A DNA stretch of 64,000 bases from the NCBI RefSeq assembly GCF_026342435.1, contig NZ_JAPEMT010000001.1, positions 1,668,501-1,732,500 of the forward strand, given 5' to 3'. This document shows positions 35,893 to 45,158 of this stretch, piece by piece (the stretch's first letter is position 1; each line of letters begins with the position of its first letter). The notes below the pieces were generated by a model. It was not told the origin of the DNA, made no database searches, and was given only the letters and a program-made list of their open reading frames with translations. Made by a program: the position numbers and the translations under genes. This DNA comes from Streptomyces sp. NBC_00237. GTDB lineage: Bacteria; Actinomycetota; Actinomycetes; Streptomycetales; Streptomycetaceae.

Positions 35893-36989
35893 GCGGGGCG
35901 GCGGGGTCCTCCCTGGACCAGGCGGCGGACCGGGCCGACCTCCTCATAGAGGTGGGCAGGCACGCCGAGGCCCGCGAACTCCTCGCCCGGCGGCTGGCGG
36001 AGGAGCCGTCCGACGTCCGGGCCTGGGCGCGGATGTTCCGGTGCCACACGGCGGCCGGGGAGTACGAGGAGGCCGAGCGGGCCCTCGATCAGGCGTCGGC
36101 GTACGACCCGGACTACGCGTACGCCCACATCCTGCGCTCCTACTTCTTCCACGGCGCCCCCAACTGGCACAAGGCGCTGGCCGCCGGACGGGAGGCGGTC
36201 CGCTGCGCACCGGACGAGTGGAGCGCGCACGTCGCCCTCGCCCGGTCGATGACGCATCCCTTCGACCAGTGGCCCGCGGCCCTGGAGGTGGCGTTCGAGG
36301 CGGTGCGGCTGGCTCCCGGGGAGCCGGACGCGCACCACGCGGTGTACTTCTACGCCGAGCTCCTCAAGAGGCAGGACCTCGTGGAGAGTTCGGCCCGCAG
36401 CGCGCTCGCCGTCGATCCGGAGTGCACCTGGGCGCACAAGGTGCTCGCTGAGGCGAGGGCCGCCGACCCGACGGCGAAGCTCTCCGAGGTGGCCGACTCG
36501 TACGCGACGGCGCTGGGCGTGCTCCCGCAGGACCGGGAGATGCACCAGGCGCTCCGGGCCGCCGTGTACCGGATGCTGCGCGGCACCCGCTGGCTGGCGC
36601 TGTTGTGCGTGGCGATCGCCGGGGTGACGGGGCGGCTCTTCCCCGGCGGAGGCCCCGCCGACCTGCCCGTGCCGCTGGGCACCCGGCTGTACGCGCTCGC
36701 CGTCATGGGCGCGGTGTGGGGTTTCGGGGCGTGGCGGCGCTACCGGAGGATGCGTACCGGAGTGCGGCTGAGCTTCGGGGAGTTCGTCCGGACGAACTTC
36801 TGGGGCAAGGTCGCCGTCGGGCAGGCCGCGTGGTGCACGCTGTGCGCGGTCGTGGTGGTCGCCGTGCCGTGGACGGAACGGCTGGTGCCGCAGATCCTGT
36901 TCTGGCTGGCGCTCGTGCCCACCCTGCTGACCATCTGGTTCGAGCGGGCGGCGATGCGCTCGTCCGGTGCACGGGCGGGGCGGTCGTGA
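35889..36989 (+). CDS. TPR protein with C-terminal membrane helices
   Basis: 366 residues. From about residue 15 to 215 several tetratricopeptide-like repeats are seen (GRHAEARELLARRLAEEPSD, GEYEEAERALDQASAYDPDY, HKALAAGREAVRCAPDE). Four membrane helices follow in two pairs (WLALLCVAIAGV, LYALAVMGAVWGFG; then AAWCTLCAVVVVAVPW, LFWLALVPTLLTIWF). It is likely a membrane scaffold with a cytoplasmic TPR part. The GTG start overlaps the AAA+ stop (GTGA), so both are made together. The stop falls in a 15-bp tandem repeat that links it to the next gene. No enzymatic motif. Confidence 0.8.
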   Translation: MSGAAGSSLDQAADRADLLIEVGRHAEARELLARRLAEEPSDVRAWARMFRCHTAAGEYEEAERALDQASAYDPDYAYAHILRSYFFHGAPNWHKALAAGREAVRCAPDEWSAHVALARSMTHPFDQWPAALEVAFEAVRLAPGEPDAHHAVYFYAELLKRQDLVESSARSALAVDPECTWAHKVLAEARAADPTAKLSEVADSYATALGVLPQDREMHQALRAAVYRMLRGTRWLALLCVAIAGVTGRLFPGGGPADLPVPLGTRLYALAVMGAVWGFGAWRRYRRMRTGVRLSFGEFVRTNFWGKVAVGQAAWCTLCAVVVVAVPWTERLVPQILFWLALVPTLLTIWFERAAMRSSGARAGRS

Positions 36990-37045
36990 GGCGTGCGGTG
37001 GCGAGGCGTGCGGGCGTGAGGCGTGCGGGCGTGAGGCGTTCATGA
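36986..37045 (+). repeat. 15-bp tandem repeat carrying a 19-codon linking ORF
   Basis: The unit GTGAGGCGTGCGGGC occurs nearly four times (36986, 37001, 37016, 37031). Because 15 is a multiple of three, one frame stays open: GTG 36986 (overlapping the upstream TGA as GTGA) to TGA 37043-37045 (overlapping the next ATG as ATGA). It would read [19 protein letters not shown]. It could act as a coupling ORF that carries ribosomes from one TPR gene to the next. Confidence 0.6.
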
Positions 37046-38082
37046 GTCTGGAACGGGCCGAGGGGCTGTACGACCTCGGGCGGTACGAACAGGCCGCCGC
37101 CGCACTGGGAACGCACCTGGCGTCCCATCCGGACGACGCCCACGGGTGGACCCTGCTCGCCCGCAGCCTGCGCGGGGCCAAGAACCCGCAGGGCGCTCTG
37201 CACGCGGCGGACCAGGCGCTGCGGCTGGACCCGGGCAGCATCACCGCGCTGATCGTGCGGTCGGAGGAACTGGCCGCGCTGGGCAACCTCCCGGCCGCCG
37301 AGTGGTCGGCCCGGGAGGCGGTCAGGCTGGCCCCGCAGCGCTGGGGCACGCACGCCACCGTCGCGGAGGTCCTGTCGAAGGGCGGCCCGTGGCAGGTCAC
37401 GGAGGCGTACGAGGTGGCCAGGCACACGGTGTCGCTCGCCCCCGAGGAGCCGTACGCGCACTTCCTGGTGGGGCTCACCGCGCACCGCCTCAAGAGGACG
37501 GACGTGGCGGTGGAGGCGTACCGCACCACCCTGCGCCTGGATCCCGGGCACGCCGCGGCCCGGCACAACCTCGCCCTGCTCGACCTGCACCACCGTCGTC
37601 GCGGCGGCTGGAAGCGGGCCGCGGAGGGCTTCGCGGAAGCATCCGTCCTCGATCCGGGGGACCGGGACGGCCGGTACAACCTGGAGGTGATGGCGTGGAA
37701 CACCGTCGCCCTCGCCCGCTGGGTCGCCCTGCTGGGGCTCGCCGTCGGCATGATCACGAAGGCCGTCCAGGAGGACAGCGGGCCGGGGGCGCTCGTCGTG
37801 GGGCTGCCCGCGCTCGTGGGTATCTGGCTCCTGTGGGGGTGGTGGGTGCGCCGCAGGATGCCGGAGCGGCTGCGCGGCCCGCTGCTGCGGCTTGCCCGGG
37901 GCTGTCCGCCGGTGATGTGGATGGCGGGCGCCGTGGGACTGCTGGGTGCGCTGGGCGTCGTCCTGGCGGCGGTACCTGGGCTGCCCGCCTGGTTCCTCGG
38001 GGCGACGGTGGCACCGACGATCTGGGCGGTGTTCCTGACGTACTGGATCAGCCGCAGCGCACTGAGGCGGCGCAGCCCGTAA
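37042..38082 (+). CDS. Second TPR protein with C-terminal membrane helices
   Basis: 346 residues, similar in plan to the gene before it: TPR-like repeats (about 1-215; [25 protein letters not shown], [40 protein letters not shown]), then four membrane helices ([53 protein letters not shown]). The two neighbouring genes probably arose by duplication. ATG 37042 is the chosen start; an in-frame GTG at 36967 would read through the 15-bp repeat. It is probably made by coupling through the linking ORF. The role is unknown. Confidence 0.8.
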   Translation: MSLERAEGLYDLGRYEQAAAALGTHLASHPDDAHGWTLLARSLRGAKNPQGALHAADQALRLDPGSITALIVRSEELAALGNLPAAEWSAREAVRLAPQRWGTHATVAEVLSKGGPWQVTEAYEVARHTVSLAPEEPYAHFLVGLTAHRLKRTDVAVEAYRTTLRLDPGHAAARHNLALLDLHHRRRGGWKRAAEGFAEASVLDPGDRDGRYNLEVMAWNTVALARWVALLGLAVGMITKAVQEDSGPGALVVGLPALVGIWLLWGWWVRRRMPERLRGPLLRLARGCPPVMWMAGAVGLLGALGVVLAAVPGLPAWFLGATVAPTIWAVFLTYWISRSALRRRSP

Positions 38083-38200
38083 CGGCGGGTGCCGCAGGAG
38101 CACGGGCCCCGGCCGGCCGTGCGCATCGGGCCGGTCGGGTGCGCACGCGGGCGGATAGCATGCGCCGTGTCCGATCACCGCATCTTCGAGGAGGCCGTCC

Positions 38201-38560
38201 ATGGCCGGTGAACCGCAGGCGGACTGCCTGTTCTGCAAGATCGTCGCGGGGGAGGTCCCCGCCACGGTCGTCCGCGAGACCGAGACCACCCTCGCCTTCC
38301 GGGACATCAACCCGCAGGCGCCCACGCACGTCCTGGTCATCCCCAAGGTGCACCACCCGGACGCCGCCTCGCTGGCCGCGGCCGAGCCGCAGATCGCCGC
38401 CGACGTGCTGCGCGAGGCGGGACAGGTCGCCCTCGACGAGAAGGTCGCGGAGAGCGGCTACCGGATCATCCTCAACACGGGTTCCGGCGCGGGCCAGACG
38501 GTCTTCCACGCGCACGCGCACGTCCTGGGCGGGCGCGGTCTCACCTGGCCCCCCGGGTAG
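38201..38560 (+). CDS. HIT family nucleotide hydrolase (HinT-like)
   Basis: 119 residues. The histidine triad HxHxH is HAHAH at 103-107, followed by VLGGR. An early C9-x2-C12 pair suggests zinc. HinT proteins hydrolyse adenosine 5'-phosphoramidates and AMP-linked compounds. GAGGAGG lies 7 bases before the ATG. A -10-like TAGCAT is seen about 40 bases upstream. It runs into rnz, with 7 bases between the stop and the rnz GTG. Confidence 0.9.
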   Translation: MAGEPQADCLFCKIVAGEVPATVVRETETTLAFRDINPQAPTHVLVIPKVHHPDAASLAAAEPQIAADVLREAGQVALDEKVAESGYRIILNTGSGAGQTVFHAHAHVLGGRGLTWPPG

Positions 38561-38567
38561 GCGAACG

Positions 38568-39473
38568 GTGTCCGCTCGCGAACTGGTCGTCCTCGGCACC
38601 GCCAGCCAGGTGCCCACCCGTCGCCGCAACCACAACGGCTACCTCCTGCGCTGGGACGCCGAGGGCCTCCTCTTCGACCCCGGCGAGGGCACCCAGCGCC
38701 AGATGCTGCGGGCCGGGGTCGCCGCCCACGACATCGACCGGATCTGCGTCACGCACTTCCACGGCGACCACTCCCTGGGCCTGGCAGGAGTGATCCAGCG
38801 CATCAACCTCGACCAGGTCCCGCACCCGGTCACCGCGCACTACCCGGCGAGCGGACAGCACTTCTTCGAGCGGCTGCGGTACTCCACCGCCTACCGCGAG
38901 AGCGTCGACATCGCCGAGGCACCGGTGTCGGCGGACGGCGTCCTGGCCACCACTCCCGGATACACGTTGTCCGCCCACAAGCTGTCGCACCCGGTGGAGA
39001 GTTACGGCTACCGCCTGGTCGAGCCCGACAGCCGTCGCATGCTGCCCGAGAAGCTGGCCGCGTACGGCATCAAGGGCCCGGACGTGGGCCGCCTCCAGCG
39101 GGAGGGCGTGCTGAACGGCGTCACCCTCGCGGAGGTGAGCGAGGAACGCCGGGGGCAGCGCTTCGCGTTCGTCATGGACACCCGGCTGTGCGAGGGCGTG
39201 CACGTGCTCGCCGAAGGCTGCGACATGCTCGTCATCGAGTCGACGTTTCTCGACGAGGACGTCCGCCTGGCCACCGACCACGGCCACCTGACCGCAGGGC
39301 AGGCCGCGAAGGCGGCACGGGATGCGGGCGTACGGCACTTGGTCCTGACGCACTTCTCGCAGCGCTACAGCGACCCGGAGGAGTTCGAGCGTCAGGCGCG
39401 GGCAGTGGGTTTCGAAGGGGAACTGACGGTCGCCGACGACCTGATGAGGGTGTCGGTGCCGAAGCGGGTCTGA
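38568..39473 (+). CDS. rnz: Ribonuclease Z (tRNA 3' processing)
   Basis: 301 residues. The metallo-beta-lactamase motif is H63-F-H65-G-D67-H68; the N-terminal [30 protein letters not shown], and late ESTFLDED and LTHFSQRY signatures match the short RNase Z form. It cuts the 3' trailer of tRNA precursors, which matters here since the tRNAs of this window lack CCA. The start is GTG 38568, 8 bases after the HIT stop; no strong SD is visible, so re-initiation is likely. Confidence 0.92.
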   Translation: MSARELVVLGTASQVPTRRRNHNGYLLRWDAEGLLFDPGEGTQRQMLRAGVAAHDIDRICVTHFHGDHSLGLAGVIQRINLDQVPHPVTAHYPASGQHFFERLRYSTAYRESVDIAEAPVSADGVLATTPGYTLSAHKLSHPVESYGYRLVEPDSRRMLPEKLAAYGIKGPDVGRLQREGVLNGVTLAEVSEERRGQRFAFVMDTRLCEGVHVLAEGCDMLVIESTFLDEDVRLATDHGHLTAGQAAKAARDAGVRHLVLTHFSQRYSDPEEFERQARAVGFEGELTVADDLMRVSVPKRV

Positions 39474-39551
39474 GGGGCGGGAGGGAGTCCCGCGGCGACA
39501 GTGCTCCGGAACTCCCTCGTCCGGGCGTGCCGCCGCCCTAGCGTGCTTGTC

Positions 39552-40949
39552 ATGACCTCGATCACATTATGGCGCCCTCTGCTGGGGGCGCTCGCAGCCG
39601 CCGCGTTACTCGTCCCGCAGTCGGCCGCCGCGCAGGGTCCCGCGCCCGACGCACCGGCGCAGGCGCAGGCCGCGACACCGGACCGGCCCTCCTACGACGT
39701 ACGCCTGCGCAGTGACGCGGACGGCACCACGTGGACGGGCCGTCAGACGGTCTCCTTCCGCAACTCCGCCCGTACTCCGCTGCGGTTCGTCGACGTACGG
39801 CTGTGGGGCAACGGACACCCCGACGACGGCTGCGGCACCCCGGGGAAGCCGTCGCCGGTGCGGGTGAGCAAGGTCGCGGGAGGCACCCCGCATCCGCTCA
39901 CCGTGCGCTGCTCGGCCCTGCGCATCGACCTGAAGAAGCCGCTGCCGTACGGGGCGCGGGCGAACGTCTCCTTCGACGTGGCGATCACCGTCCCGGACCG
40001 CGTCCACCGCTTCGGCCGCGACGGCGCCCACCGCTACGTGGGGAACGTGCTGCCGCTGCTGTCCGTGCAGGACGCCAAGGGCCGTCACCTCGACCCCGAT
40101 GTCGGTTTCGGCGAGAGCTACTTCACCCTCGCCGGGGACTTCCGGGTCGCCCTCGACCACCCCGACTCCCTGAAGGTGCCCGCGACGGGCACCACGACCC
40201 GGCGCGCGGGAGCTCCGGGACGTACGGTCAGCACCAACGTCGCACGAGGCGTACGGGACTTCGTGTGGGCGGCGGGGCCCTTCCGCACCAGGACGGTCAC
40301 CTCGCCGGGCGGGATCAAGGTGCACGGGTACTGGACCGCCACCACCTCGGCCGAGGGAGTCGCCCTCGCGATGAAGGACGGCGTCGGCTCCATCGACGAG
40401 TTCGGCAAGCGCTTCGGCCGCTACCCGTACGGCGAGATCGACCTCGTCATGAGCGACGGCATCACTTTCGGAGGCATGGAGTTCCCCGGTCTCGTCATGC
40501 TGGCGACGGCTCCGGACATGTCCGCCGTCGTGCACGAGGTCGCCCACCAGTGGTGGTACGGGATCGTCGGCAATGACCAGTTCGCCGACCCCTGGCTCGA
40601 CGAGGGCTTCGCTTCGTACGCGGCGCACACCTACGAGGGCGGGGACACTTCCGAATTCTGCGCGGAGGGCCCCTGGTGGTGGGACGACACGTCTGCGATG
40701 ACCCGCTCCATGGGCTTCTACGCGGATGGCAGGCGCTCCGAGTACGTGGGGGTTGCCTACAGCGGTGCATCCTGCGCCCTGCAGGACCTCGAAAGCACCC
40801 TCGGCAGCCAGCAGACGGCCGCCATGCTGAAGAAGTACGCCCGCGACCACTGGCTCGGCGTCTCCACCACCGCCGACTTCAAACGCGCGGCGCAGGCGGC
40901 GACCACGAAGGACCTCACGCCCTTCTGGGAGAAGTACCGGATCCACTGA
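39552..40949 (+). CDS. Secreted M1-family metallopeptidase with two TTA codons
   Basis: 465 residues. The signal peptide has a helix (LLGALAAAALLV) and an AAAQ-type cleavage region. The zinc motif HEVAHQWW is at 328-335 and the third ligand E351 lies in WLDEGF, as in M1 aminopeptidases; the GGMEFPG near 303 replaces the usual GAMEN exopeptidase loop. Codons 6 and 19 are TTA (39567 and 39606), rare in Streptomyces and read only by bldA tRNA, so expression probably depends on development. TAGCGT lies 7 bases before the ATG. It is transcribed alone. Confidence 0.9.
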   Translation: MTSITLWRPLLGALAAAALLVPQSAAAQGPAPDAPAQAQAATPDRPSYDVRLRSDADGTTWTGRQTVSFRNSARTPLRFVDVRLWGNGHPDDGCGTPGKPSPVRVSKVAGGTPHPLTVRCSALRIDLKKPLPYGARANVSFDVAITVPDRVHRFGRDGAHRYVGNVLPLLSVQDAKGRHLDPDVGFGESYFTLAGDFRVALDHPDSLKVPATGTTTRRAGAPGRTVSTNVARGVRDFVWAAGPFRTRTVTSPGGIKVHGYWTATTSAEGVALAMKDGVGSIDEFGKRFGRYPYGEIDLVMSDGITFGGMEFPGLVMLATAPDMSAVVHEVAHQWWYGIVGNDQFADPWLDEGFASYAAHTYEGGDTSEFCAEGPWWWDDTSAMTRSMGFYADGRRSEYVGVAYSGASCALQDLESTLGSQQTAAMLKKYARDHWLGVSTTADFKRAAQAATTKDLTPFWEKYRIH

Positions 40950-40992
40950 CGGAGGCGGGGTGCGGGGCCGGGCCCCGGCCCCGCACCCCGCG

Positions 40993-42435
40993 TCACGACC
41001 GCACCCCGGCCCTCCGCCGCTCCCGCACCCGCGGCACCCGCGGCACAGCGCTGCGCGCGAACGGGGACCGCACCCGCCGGGTGAGCGGCCGCAGGGAGAT
41101 CTCCGTGACCTCCTGCTCCGGTGCGCCCACCTGAGGCACCTGCCCGGCGAGCGCGCCCGATGTGCCCGCCAGGACGGCGGCAGGGGCCCCGCCCCTGCGC
41201 CGTACCGCCCCTGCGACCAGCGGACGGCCTCCCGTGTGCAGCGCCACCAGCGTCATCGGCACCGCCGTCAGCAGCAGTACGCAGCCCAGTACGAGCCCCA
41301 TCGCCGGGAAGCCCGCCCGCTCGGACAGGACACTGCCCGCCACCGGGCCGCATGCCACCCCCAGCGAGGAGGCGGAACCTGCGAACACCGCCCACCGGCC
41401 GCGCGGGTCCATCGACGCGGCCAGACCGATCAGGTACGACAGCACCACCGGGTAGGCCGCGTTCCACAGGATCTCGCCCGTCGCGAAGGAGCCAGCGCCC
41501 GTCGCGGACGAGCTCAGCGCCACACAGAGCGCGATGAACGCCGTGCCGACACCCACCGGCACCGCCCGCCCGAGCCGCGCCCCGAGAGCACCGGCAGCGG
41601 TGACACCGATCAGCCCGGCGCCCAGAGCCGCCGCGAACACCGCTCCGGCGCTCACCTCGGTGAGACCCGCCTGCACGGTGGCGATGCGGTTGCTGACGCC
41701 CCACAGGGCGTTCTGGCACATCGACCAGCAGAGCATCGCCCCGGCGAGCACCAGGCCCGCCCCGCGGTGCGGCAGCCGGGTCGCAGCCGCCGCCGCCTCA
41801 AGAGGCGACGCCGTGACGGATGCGTCCTCCCGCGGACGCCCGGCGAGTCGCCCCGCCGCGGGCCACACCAGTACGGCGATCAATGCGAGCGCCGCGAAGG
41901 GCGGCCGGTGTCCGCCGTCCAGATGCGGCACCGTCAGGTACAGCGCGCCCGCCGTCGCGGAGACGCTCAACAGGCCCAGTACGGATGCCCGGTGGGGGTC
42001 GCGCCGGGCGGCGATGCCCGCTGCGGCCACCGCCGTCGCCGTTCCCGAGCCGAAGCAGCCGACCGCCGCACCCGCCACCACCGGCACGAGACCGGAGGCC
42101 AGGGTCGCGCAGCCGTACCCCAGCAGCATCAGCAGCAGCCCCGCACGGGCCGCACGACGCGGCCCGATCCGCTCCACCCGGGAGGCGAGGGAGAAGCCCG
42201 CGGAGGCCGAGCACAGCAGCAGCGTGCTGCCGACGAGACCTGCCCCGGCCGGGGTGAGCCCGAGTCCGGAGGCCAGCCGCCCGACGACGGTCGGCAGCAG
42301 GTACGCGGCGAGGTAGCCCGCGGTGAAAACGGCGACGAGCGGCCACAGAGCGGCGTTCGGGAGCACCGGAGGCGGGAGGGGAACGGAGGCACCGGGGCGC
42401 GGCGAAGCGGCGCGGGAGCGCGAGAACACGGGCAT
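40993..42435 (-). CDS. MFS transporter, 12-helix type
   Basis: 480 residues with about 12 membrane helices. A loop such as ASRVERIGPRRAARAG after helix 2 matches the MFS G-x-x-x-D/E-R-x-G-R motif, and the two six-helix halves can be followed. The N-terminal tail is Pro-rich. The substrate is unknown; a sugar or drug exporter is likely from family statistics only. It is divergent from the PfkB kinase gene across a 324-base gap holding a small dyad. It converges with the M1 peptidase gene, with 43 bases between stops. Confidence 0.85.
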   Translation of the reverse strand: MPVFSRSRAASPRPGASVPLPPPVLPNAALWPLVAVFTAGYLAAYLLPTVVGRLASGLGLTPAGAGLVGSTLLLCSASAGFSLASRVERIGPRRAARAGLLLMLLGYGCATLASGLVPVVAGAAVGCFGSGTATAVAAAGIAARRDPHRASVLGLLSVSATAGALYLTVPHLDGGHRPPFAALALIAVLVWPAAGRLAGRPREDASVTASPLEAAAAATRLPHRGAGLVLAGAMLCWSMCQNALWGVSNRIATVQAGLTEVSAGAVFAAALGAGLIGVTAAGALGARLGRAVPVGVGTAFIALCVALSSSATGAGSFATGEILWNAAYPVVLSYLIGLAASMDPRGRWAVFAGSASSLGVACGPVAGSVLSERAGFPAMGLVLGCVLLLTAVPMTLVALHTGGRPLVAGAVRRRGGAPAAVLAGTSGALAGQVPQVGAPEQEVTEISLRPLTRRVRSPFARSAVPRVPRVRERRRAGVRS

Positions 42436-42759
42436 TCCTGAGGAGACGTGCGTGATGACAGGACGTCATGACGGCCGAAGGGCAGAGGGGGTTGGGCGAC
42501 CGTCGACGGACAGGAACGCGGCCCAATTCTTATCAAGCGCGCAGACCACAAGAAAAGGGAACCAGTGCTGTGACCTACGACACATGTTGTTTGCCGTTGG
42601 GCGGGTGGGGTAGACGGGGCGATCCCTTTGCTTCTCGGCGGCTTTGCGACGTGCACGTGACGCCCTGTTCACAGAGCCCCGTACGGCCCCGCCGATCGTG
42701 CACACTGGCCGCAAAACCGCAGGACCCACACGCACGCAACGCACGACGGGGAGCGCACA
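42436..42759. promoter_or_regulatory. Divergent control region with an ATGAC dyad
   Basis: 324 bases between the MFS gene (minus) and the PfkB kinase gene (plus). ATGAC (42455-42459) and GTCAT (42465-42469) form a dyad with a 5-base spacer, 20-34 bases upstream of the MFS start, in a position to repress it. No other gene is seen here; the kinase promoter is probably in the right half. Confidence 0.35.
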
Positions 42760-43875
42760 GTGAGCACGCACATCCACCAAGGCGACCAGGACCCCGCCCG
42801 GCGGGTCGACCCGCTCGACGGCCTGCGGGACCCCGGCGGCCCCCTGTGCGACGTGTTCCTCACCGGCACGGTGTTCCTGGACATCATCTTCACCGGTCTC
42901 GACAGCGCCCCCGTGCGCGGCACCGAGTCCTGGGCGCGCGGCATGGGCTCCAGCCCCGGTGGGGTGGCGAACATGGCCACCGCCCTCGCCCGCCTGGGCC
43001 TGCGCACCTCCCTCGCTGCGGCCTTCGGCGACGACCACTACGGCGAGTACTGCTGGGACGCACTCTCCGACGGTGAGGGCATCGACCTCGACATGTCCCG
43101 CACCGTCCCCGGCTGGCACTCCCCGGTCACCGTCTCCATGGCGTACGAGGGCGAGCGCACCATGGTGTCGCACGGGCACGAGGCGCCCCCGCCGGGCGGC
43201 TCCGCGCCCTTCCCGTCCTGCCCGCCCCGCGCGCGTGCCGCCATCGCCTCCCTGGCACCGGGGCGGAGCGAGGAGTGGACCGCTTCCGCCGCCAGGCGTG
43301 GTGCGAAGGTGTTCGCCGACGTCGGCTGGGACGACACCGGCCGCTGGGACCTGTCCGCGCTCGCCGACCTGGAGCACTGCGAAGCCTTCCTCCCGAACGC
43401 CGAGGAGGCCATGCGCTACACCCGCACCCGCTGTCCGCGCCGGGCCGCCCACAAGCTCGCCGAGAAGGTGCCCCTGGCAGTCGTCACGCTGGGGCCCGAG
43501 GGCGCGTACGCGGTGGACGGGGCGACCGGCGAGAGTGCCGAGGTGCCCGCGATCGCCGTCGAGGCGCTGGACCCGACGGGAGCGGGGGACGTCTTCGTCG
43601 CCGGTTTCGTCACCGGCACCCTCGCGGACTGGCCACTCGCCGACCGGCTCGCCTTCGCCGGGCTGACCGCAGCCCTGTCCGTACAGGAGTTCGGCGGATC
43701 GCTGTCCGCGCCGGGGTGGTCGGAGATCGGCGCGTGGTGGCGGCAGGTGCGCGGGTACGAGGCCCAGGACCAGGAGGCGCTGCGCCGGTACGCGTTCCTG
43801 GAGGACCTCCTTCCGGCGCAGGCCAGGCCCTGGCCGCTGCGCAGAGCGGTGCCGACGATCGGGTTCAGGGCCTGA
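42760..43875 (+). CDS. PfkB family carbohydrate kinase
   Basis: 371 residues. The N-terminal part has the glycine pattern SSPGGVANMATALARLGLRT, and the C-terminal ATP site is DPTGAGDVF near 271, whose last aspartate is the catalytic base, as in ribokinase-type kinases. Substrate-specific residues do not reveal the sugar; adenosine, fructose and others are possible. The GTG start has GGGGAG about 6 bases upstream. It lies beside a divergent MFS transporter, so kinase and carrier could share a substrate, though the transport direction is unknown. Confidence 0.85.
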   Translation: MSTHIHQGDQDPARRVDPLDGLRDPGGPLCDVFLTGTVFLDIIFTGLDSAPVRGTESWARGMGSSPGGVANMATALARLGLRTSLAAAFGDDHYGEYCWDALSDGEGIDLDMSRTVPGWHSPVTVSMAYEGERTMVSHGHEAPPPGGSAPFPSCPPRARAAIASLAPGRSEEWTASAARRGAKVFADVGWDDTGRWDLSALADLEHCEAFLPNAEEAMRYTRTRCPRRAAHKLAEKVPLAVVTLGPEGAYAVDGATGESAEVPAIAVEALDPTGAGDVFVAGFVTGTLADWPLADRLAFAGLTAALSVQEFGGSLSAPGWSEIGAWWRQVRGYEAQDQEALRRYAFLEDLLPAQARPWPLRRAVPTIGFRA

Positions 43876-44081
43876 GGGCCCCGGGGGTCCGGGGCCGCAA
43901 GTCCGGGGGACCGAGTGGAGTTCGTGGCCGGGCCGAAGTGCCCTGTTGGCACACCCGTACGACCCCGTTTCCAAAACCCCCTGGGTGTTGTCAGCGGTGA
44001 GTCGTACGCTTGGGAATCCAGAGGTTGTCGAGCAGCGAGAACCCTGCAACGGGAGGTATGTGCAGGCCACAGTGCCGGCCC

Positions 44082-45146
44082 ATGACTCAGACACCCACAC
44101 GTAAGCCGCAGGCCCGTGCCGAGTTCAAGATCCCCGCCACGCACCCCATGGTGATGGTGCTCGGATCAGGCGACTCCCTGCTGCGCGTGATCGAAGCGGC
44201 ATTCCCGGCGGCCGACATCCACGTCCGGGGCAATGAGATCAGCGCTACGGGGGAGACGGCGGAAGTCGCCCTGATCCAGCGGCTGTTCGACCAGATGATG
44301 CTGGTGCTCCGCACCGGACAGCCGATGACGGAGGACGCAGTGGAACGCTCGATCGCCATGCTCAGGGCGAACGGCAACGGAAATGGGAACGGCGCGGGCG
44401 GCAAGAACGGCGAGGCCGTCACCGAGACCCCCGCCGAGGTGCTCACGCAGAACATCCTCTCCAGCCGCGGCCGCACCATCCGCCCCAAGACGCTCAACCA
44501 GAAGCGGTACGTCGACGCCATCGACAAGAACACCGTCGTCTTCGGCATCGGCCCCGCAGGTACGGGCAAGACCTACCTCGCCATGGCGAAGGCGGTCCAG
44601 GCGCTCCAGTCCAAGCAGGTCGACCGGATCATCCTGACCCGCCCCGCCGTCGAGGCCGGTGAGCGCCTGGGCTTCCTGCCCGGCACCCTCTTCGACAAGA
44701 TCGACCCGTATCTGCGCCCGCTCTACGACGCGCTGCACGACATGATGGACCCCGAGACGATCCCGCGCCTGATGGCCGCGGGGACGATCGAGGTGGCCCC
44801 GCTGGCGTACATGCGCGGCCGGACGCTCAATTCGGCGTTCGTCGTCCTCGACGAGGCGCAGAACACCAGCACCGAGCAGATGAAGATGTTCCTCACCCGC
44901 CTCGGCTTCGACTCGAAGATCGTCATCACCGGTGACGTCACCCAGGTCGACCTGCCGAACGGCACGAAGAGCGGTCTGCGCCAGGTCCAGGACATCCTCG
45001 GGGACGTTCCGGACATCCACTTCTCGCGGCTCACGTCCGAGGATGTCGTACGGCACAAGCTCGTCGGCCGTATCGTCGACGCGTACGAGAAGTACGACAG
45101 CGCCGCCGAGGCCGACAAGGGACGCGGCGGCCAGACCGGGAAGTAG
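44082..45146 (+). CDS. phoH: PhoH-like ATPase
   Basis: 354 residues. The P-loop is GPAGTGKT (157-164), with LDEAQNTSTEQMKMFLTRLGF and VITGDVTQVDLP, the PhoH/PhoL signatures. Residues 97-104 are NGNGNGNG, a flexible linker between the N-terminal domain and the ATPase. PhoH proteins are RNA-linked ATPases usually beside ybeY, and act in rRNA maturation or decay. The ATG at 44082 lacks a close SD (GGGAGG at 44051-44056 is 25 bases off), so the start is less certain; an upstream ATG at 44058 lies too near that site. The operon with ybeY and a CNNM gene is typical. Confidence 0.92.
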   Translation: MTQTPTRKPQARAEFKIPATHPMVMVLGSGDSLLRVIEAAFPAADIHVRGNEISATGETAEVALIQRLFDQMMLVLRTGQPMTEDAVERSIAMLRANGNGNGNGAGGKNGEAVTETPAEVLTQNILSSRGRTIRPKTLNQKRYVDAIDKNTVVFGIGPAGTGKTYLAMAKAVQALQSKQVDRIILTRPAVEAGERLGFLPGTLFDKIDPYLRPLYDALHDMMDPETIPRLMAAGTIEVAPLAYMRGRTLNSAFVVLDEAQNTSTEQMKMFLTRLGFDSKIVITGDVTQVDLPNGTKSGLRQVQDILGDVPDIHFSRLTSEDVVRHKLVGRIVDAYEKYDSAAEADKGRGGQTGK

Positions 45147-45158
45147 CAGCCAAGCACC

